Shown: positions 62,280 to 64,000 of the stretch, one piece after another | Layout of the letters: every line of letters begins with the position of its first letter | Position numbering within the stretch: the first letter of the stretch is position 1 | Assembly (NCBI GenBank): GCA_022457155.1 | Contig: JAJGOT010000759.1 | Location: forward strand, 62,001-126,000 | Length of the DNA stretch: 64,000 nucleotides | DNA from: Cladopsammia gracilis | Lineage: Eukaryota; Cnidaria; Anthozoa; Scleractinia; Dendrophylliidae | Direction of reading: 5' to 3' | The notes under the pieces: model-generated | Told to the model about the DNA's origin: nothing | Database searches by the model: none | Seen by the model: only the letters and a program-made list of their open reading frames with translations | Made by a program: the position numbers and the translations under genes

Positions 62280-62760
62280 ATGGACAACCTGGAGGAGCAT
62301 CCCGAGGAGTTGAACGATGACGTCATGTTGGTGGCCATGGAAACGACGGAAGAAAACAACAAGGACATCTCTTCGAGTACCAACTCACCCCGGGTACAGA
62401 TCGACGTGCCCATCATGACCTTTCTCCAAAAGAAACAGTCTGTCCTTACACCACAGAATCGATCTACGATGGAAATTAAGCTCTCTGGCAAATGAAAGTG
62501 CTATCTTTGCGAAACACAAAGGGTCTTTGAGTTATAATCCTTGTGAATACTGTGGTAAAAACTTCACACAGGAACACTCGCTTGTTGAACATCAAAAATA
62601 CGCTTGCAAAAAGCTGAGTACACAACCCCGCCCTGCACGTTGCGGCTCGCGTTCCCGAAGGGCTTTGTGGGTTGGGTGCCCTCGGTCAATTCCGTCCCTG
62701 CCACGCTACGCTAAAATTTCACAAACCAAGGTTTTCTACGGAAATTATAACTTACTATTA
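62280..62760 (+). pseudogene. Second, diverged 5' fragment of polB
   Basis: MDNLEEHPEELNDDVMLVAM resembles the acidic start of the main polB. GHLFEYQLTPGTDR (in another frame) matches GHLFEFRLTPGSDR. VPIMTFLQKK matches VPILTFLQKK. Near 62646 ARVPEGLCGLGALGQF matches ARVPEGPCGLGALGQL. Internal segments are missing between these islands, and a Cys/His finger (CEYCGKNFTQEHSLVEHQ) lies before the last one. Matching ends after about 62690, where host-like AT-rich DNA begins. It is a deleted copy from a related but distinct virus, facing outward from the element. Confidence 0.7.
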
Positions 62761-63527
62761 TTAAACAACAGACAACATGAAATACAGCAGTAAAATTTCA
62801 GAGAATGTTGTGTCTGTAAAGACTTAAATTCAGAATTGAAAAACAAACTGAGCAAGCATGCGACCGAACAGAGCGAAAAGCTATCAGATTTGAAAAACAC
62901 TACAATCAACGCAGTCTTACAAAAATTAATACATGCAGCTTTTTAGTCCCTTCCTTTGGCACCCAGCTTTCTAGAAAATTAATTTCATTGTTCTTGTTGT
63001 TGTTTTGACACGGACCCGATTCGCTAAAGAACCCGCATCTTTAGTCCACATATTTCAAGTGCGAAGTGAATGCTTACTGATAGCATAAGTTGTTCTCTCT
63101 TCGCCTTTGGACTGCACAGCGAGTCTCCGTTTCAGTTCATGAACCATTTCTCTATTGAGCAGACTGAGTTTGACAAAACTTGCACACAACAACCCGCGAT
63201 GCGAAAAAAATACAAACTTGCTCGTTTTAGTTCCTACAGCCGCGTAGTGAAATTTTTCGGTTCCAATCCGCTTCAAACAATGTTTAGGAACATTTTCAAG
63301 GAAGCATAAAGCATATACCATATTTCAAAGCCAATTATTAGACTGAAGACATTTACAGAAAATTGTCTTGTTCGTTTTACCAGATCAAGCGCGGGTTTAC
63401 TTTGAACAGCTTTGCCAAGGTAAACTTTCATCTTCGCCAAGGTACGATACGCGGCAATAATTTTCGCGCCATTTTTCATTCAGTCATGCGATCGATATTT
63501 TTCCTTTTCCTTTCGCTATGTTACAAA
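62761..63527. other. Host flank, no gene seen
   Basis: AT-rich DNA with small ORFs that lack domains. Confidence 0.35.
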
Positions 63528-63704
63528 ATAATTGGTTCATGTTTTAGCTGTGCATCTATCGAGTTATGGATGCACTTGGAAAGTTTGGAGAGCACTCGAG
63601 AAGCTAGAGTTGCTCGAGGCTACTTACGCTTCTCTCGTGCTCTCCAAACTTCCCGCGTGCATCCATAACTCGATAGACGCACGCTAAGCATGAACCAATT
63701 CTTT
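63528..63704. repeat. Small foldback element
   Basis: Arms of about 80 bp (AATTGGTTCATG, TCTATCGAGTTATGGATGCA, AAGTTTGGAGAGCAC) are inverted around a centre near 63612. They differ by a few changes. It is non-coding, MITE-like, and no clear target duplication was seen. Confidence 0.7.
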
Positions 63705-64000
63705 AAAAATATAGTATAATCAGGCATTTCCGAGCATAAACTGAACCCGAGTTACTATTTTGTAATATCACATCGTGGTAAAAACTATTCATATTTACAT
63801 ATTAACACCTGACCTAGAATGAACTATGAACGCAAAGATAAAATACGAAAGATATTACCGCGCTTATAAGTGATTGAAAAACGTTGACTGTAATTCCAGG
63901 AATAAAATTAATATACACATTTCTTTACGTTATTTCATAATAAGTTAAAGAAACAACTATTACTCGTTTCTTAAACTTCTAATAAATTCAATAAATCAGT
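63705..64000. other. Host flank, no gene seen
   Basis: AT-rich sequence without recognisable features to the end of the window. Confidence 0.35.

Larger units (their letters stand above)
39465..62760. mobile_element. Endogenous Polinton/adintovirus-like element (degraded)
   Basis: This GC-rich block, against AT-rich flanks, holds a protein-primed polB, hexon-like and penton-like capsid genes, an FtsK/HerA-type ATPase, a retroviral-type integrase and a PLA2 protein, the gene set of Polintons/adintoviruses. Subtracting the 2.06-kb and 2.97-kb insertions leaves about 18.3 kb, a normal genome size. No adenain-type protease and no terminal inverted repeat was found. The left end cuts polB in mid-gene. 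The right end carries a second polB 5' fragment. Most genes have frameshifts or stops. The nested insertions show it has been resident in the host genome for some time. Confidence 0.92.

Overview
This window reads as a repeat-rich metazoan chromosome, most likely from an anthozoan cnidarian (coral or sea anemone). The evidence is AT-rich host DNA with spliced exons (F5/8 type C domain), a Ngaro/DIRS element carrying an SGNH hydrolase, Ty1/copia, Ty3/gypsy and Penelope-like retroelements, and many MITEs and foldback elements. The assignment is inferred from family content. No bacterial features (operons, Shine-Dalgarno sites) are present.

Layout. 1-3 kb: a RecQ-like helicase relic, a (TTCAAT)n satellite and the first exon(s) of an unrecognised host gene. 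3.6-6.9 kb: a decayed LTR retrotransposon pol on the minus strand. 7.95-8.42 kb: a pogo/Tigger-like MITE. 8.69-24.58 kb: one nested stack. A MITE is split by a Ty1/copia element (LTRs at 8751-8916 and 24012-24179, TSD TATGT). The copia gag is itself split by about 12.5 kb holding a 5S rRNA-like fragment, a complete Ngaro element (13835-20139, A1-ORFs-B1A2B2) and a 1-kb CACTA-like palindrome (20609-21622). Near its 3' end the copia pol carries a LINE tail flanked by a duplication of about 132 bp. 25.6-38.2 kb: a tyrosine-recombinase fragment, foldback elements, two exons of an F5/8C gene on the minus strand, and a minisatellite broken up by MITEs and by a 7.2-kb TTAA-flanked element.

39.5-62.8 kb is a GC-rich endogenous Polinton/adintovirus-like element. 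It contains a protein-primed family B DNA polymerase (truncated before motif C), a parvovirus-type PLA2 protein, several basic core-like proteins, an FtsK/HerA-type packaging ATPase, a hexon-like major capsid protein, a penton-like minor capsid protein, a retroviral-type integrase with chromodomain, a zf-GRF-like protein, a DEDD-like nuclease, a SLOG-like protein and a RING protein. Nearly every long gene carries frameshifts or stops, so the copy is dead. It was later hit twice. A 2.06-kb CACTA-like element (TSD TTG) splits the ATPase, and an inverted dimer of Penelope-like elements (TSD of 12 bp) splits the nuclease gene.

Despite the decay, the viral transcription plan is still legible. A TATAAAA or CATAAAA box lies about 40-70 bp upstream of most start codons, often overlapping the previous gene's 3' end. 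Three gene pairs are instead joined by ATGA stop/start overlaps. A duplicated CRE/CCAAT promoter separates the leftward structural block from the rightward nuclease/SLOG genes. A tRNA-His-like gene with intact A and B boxes and a T-run terminator sits inside the structural block. A second, diverged polymerase 5' end lies at the right edge, facing outward. The last 1.2 kb is host DNA with a small foldback element.
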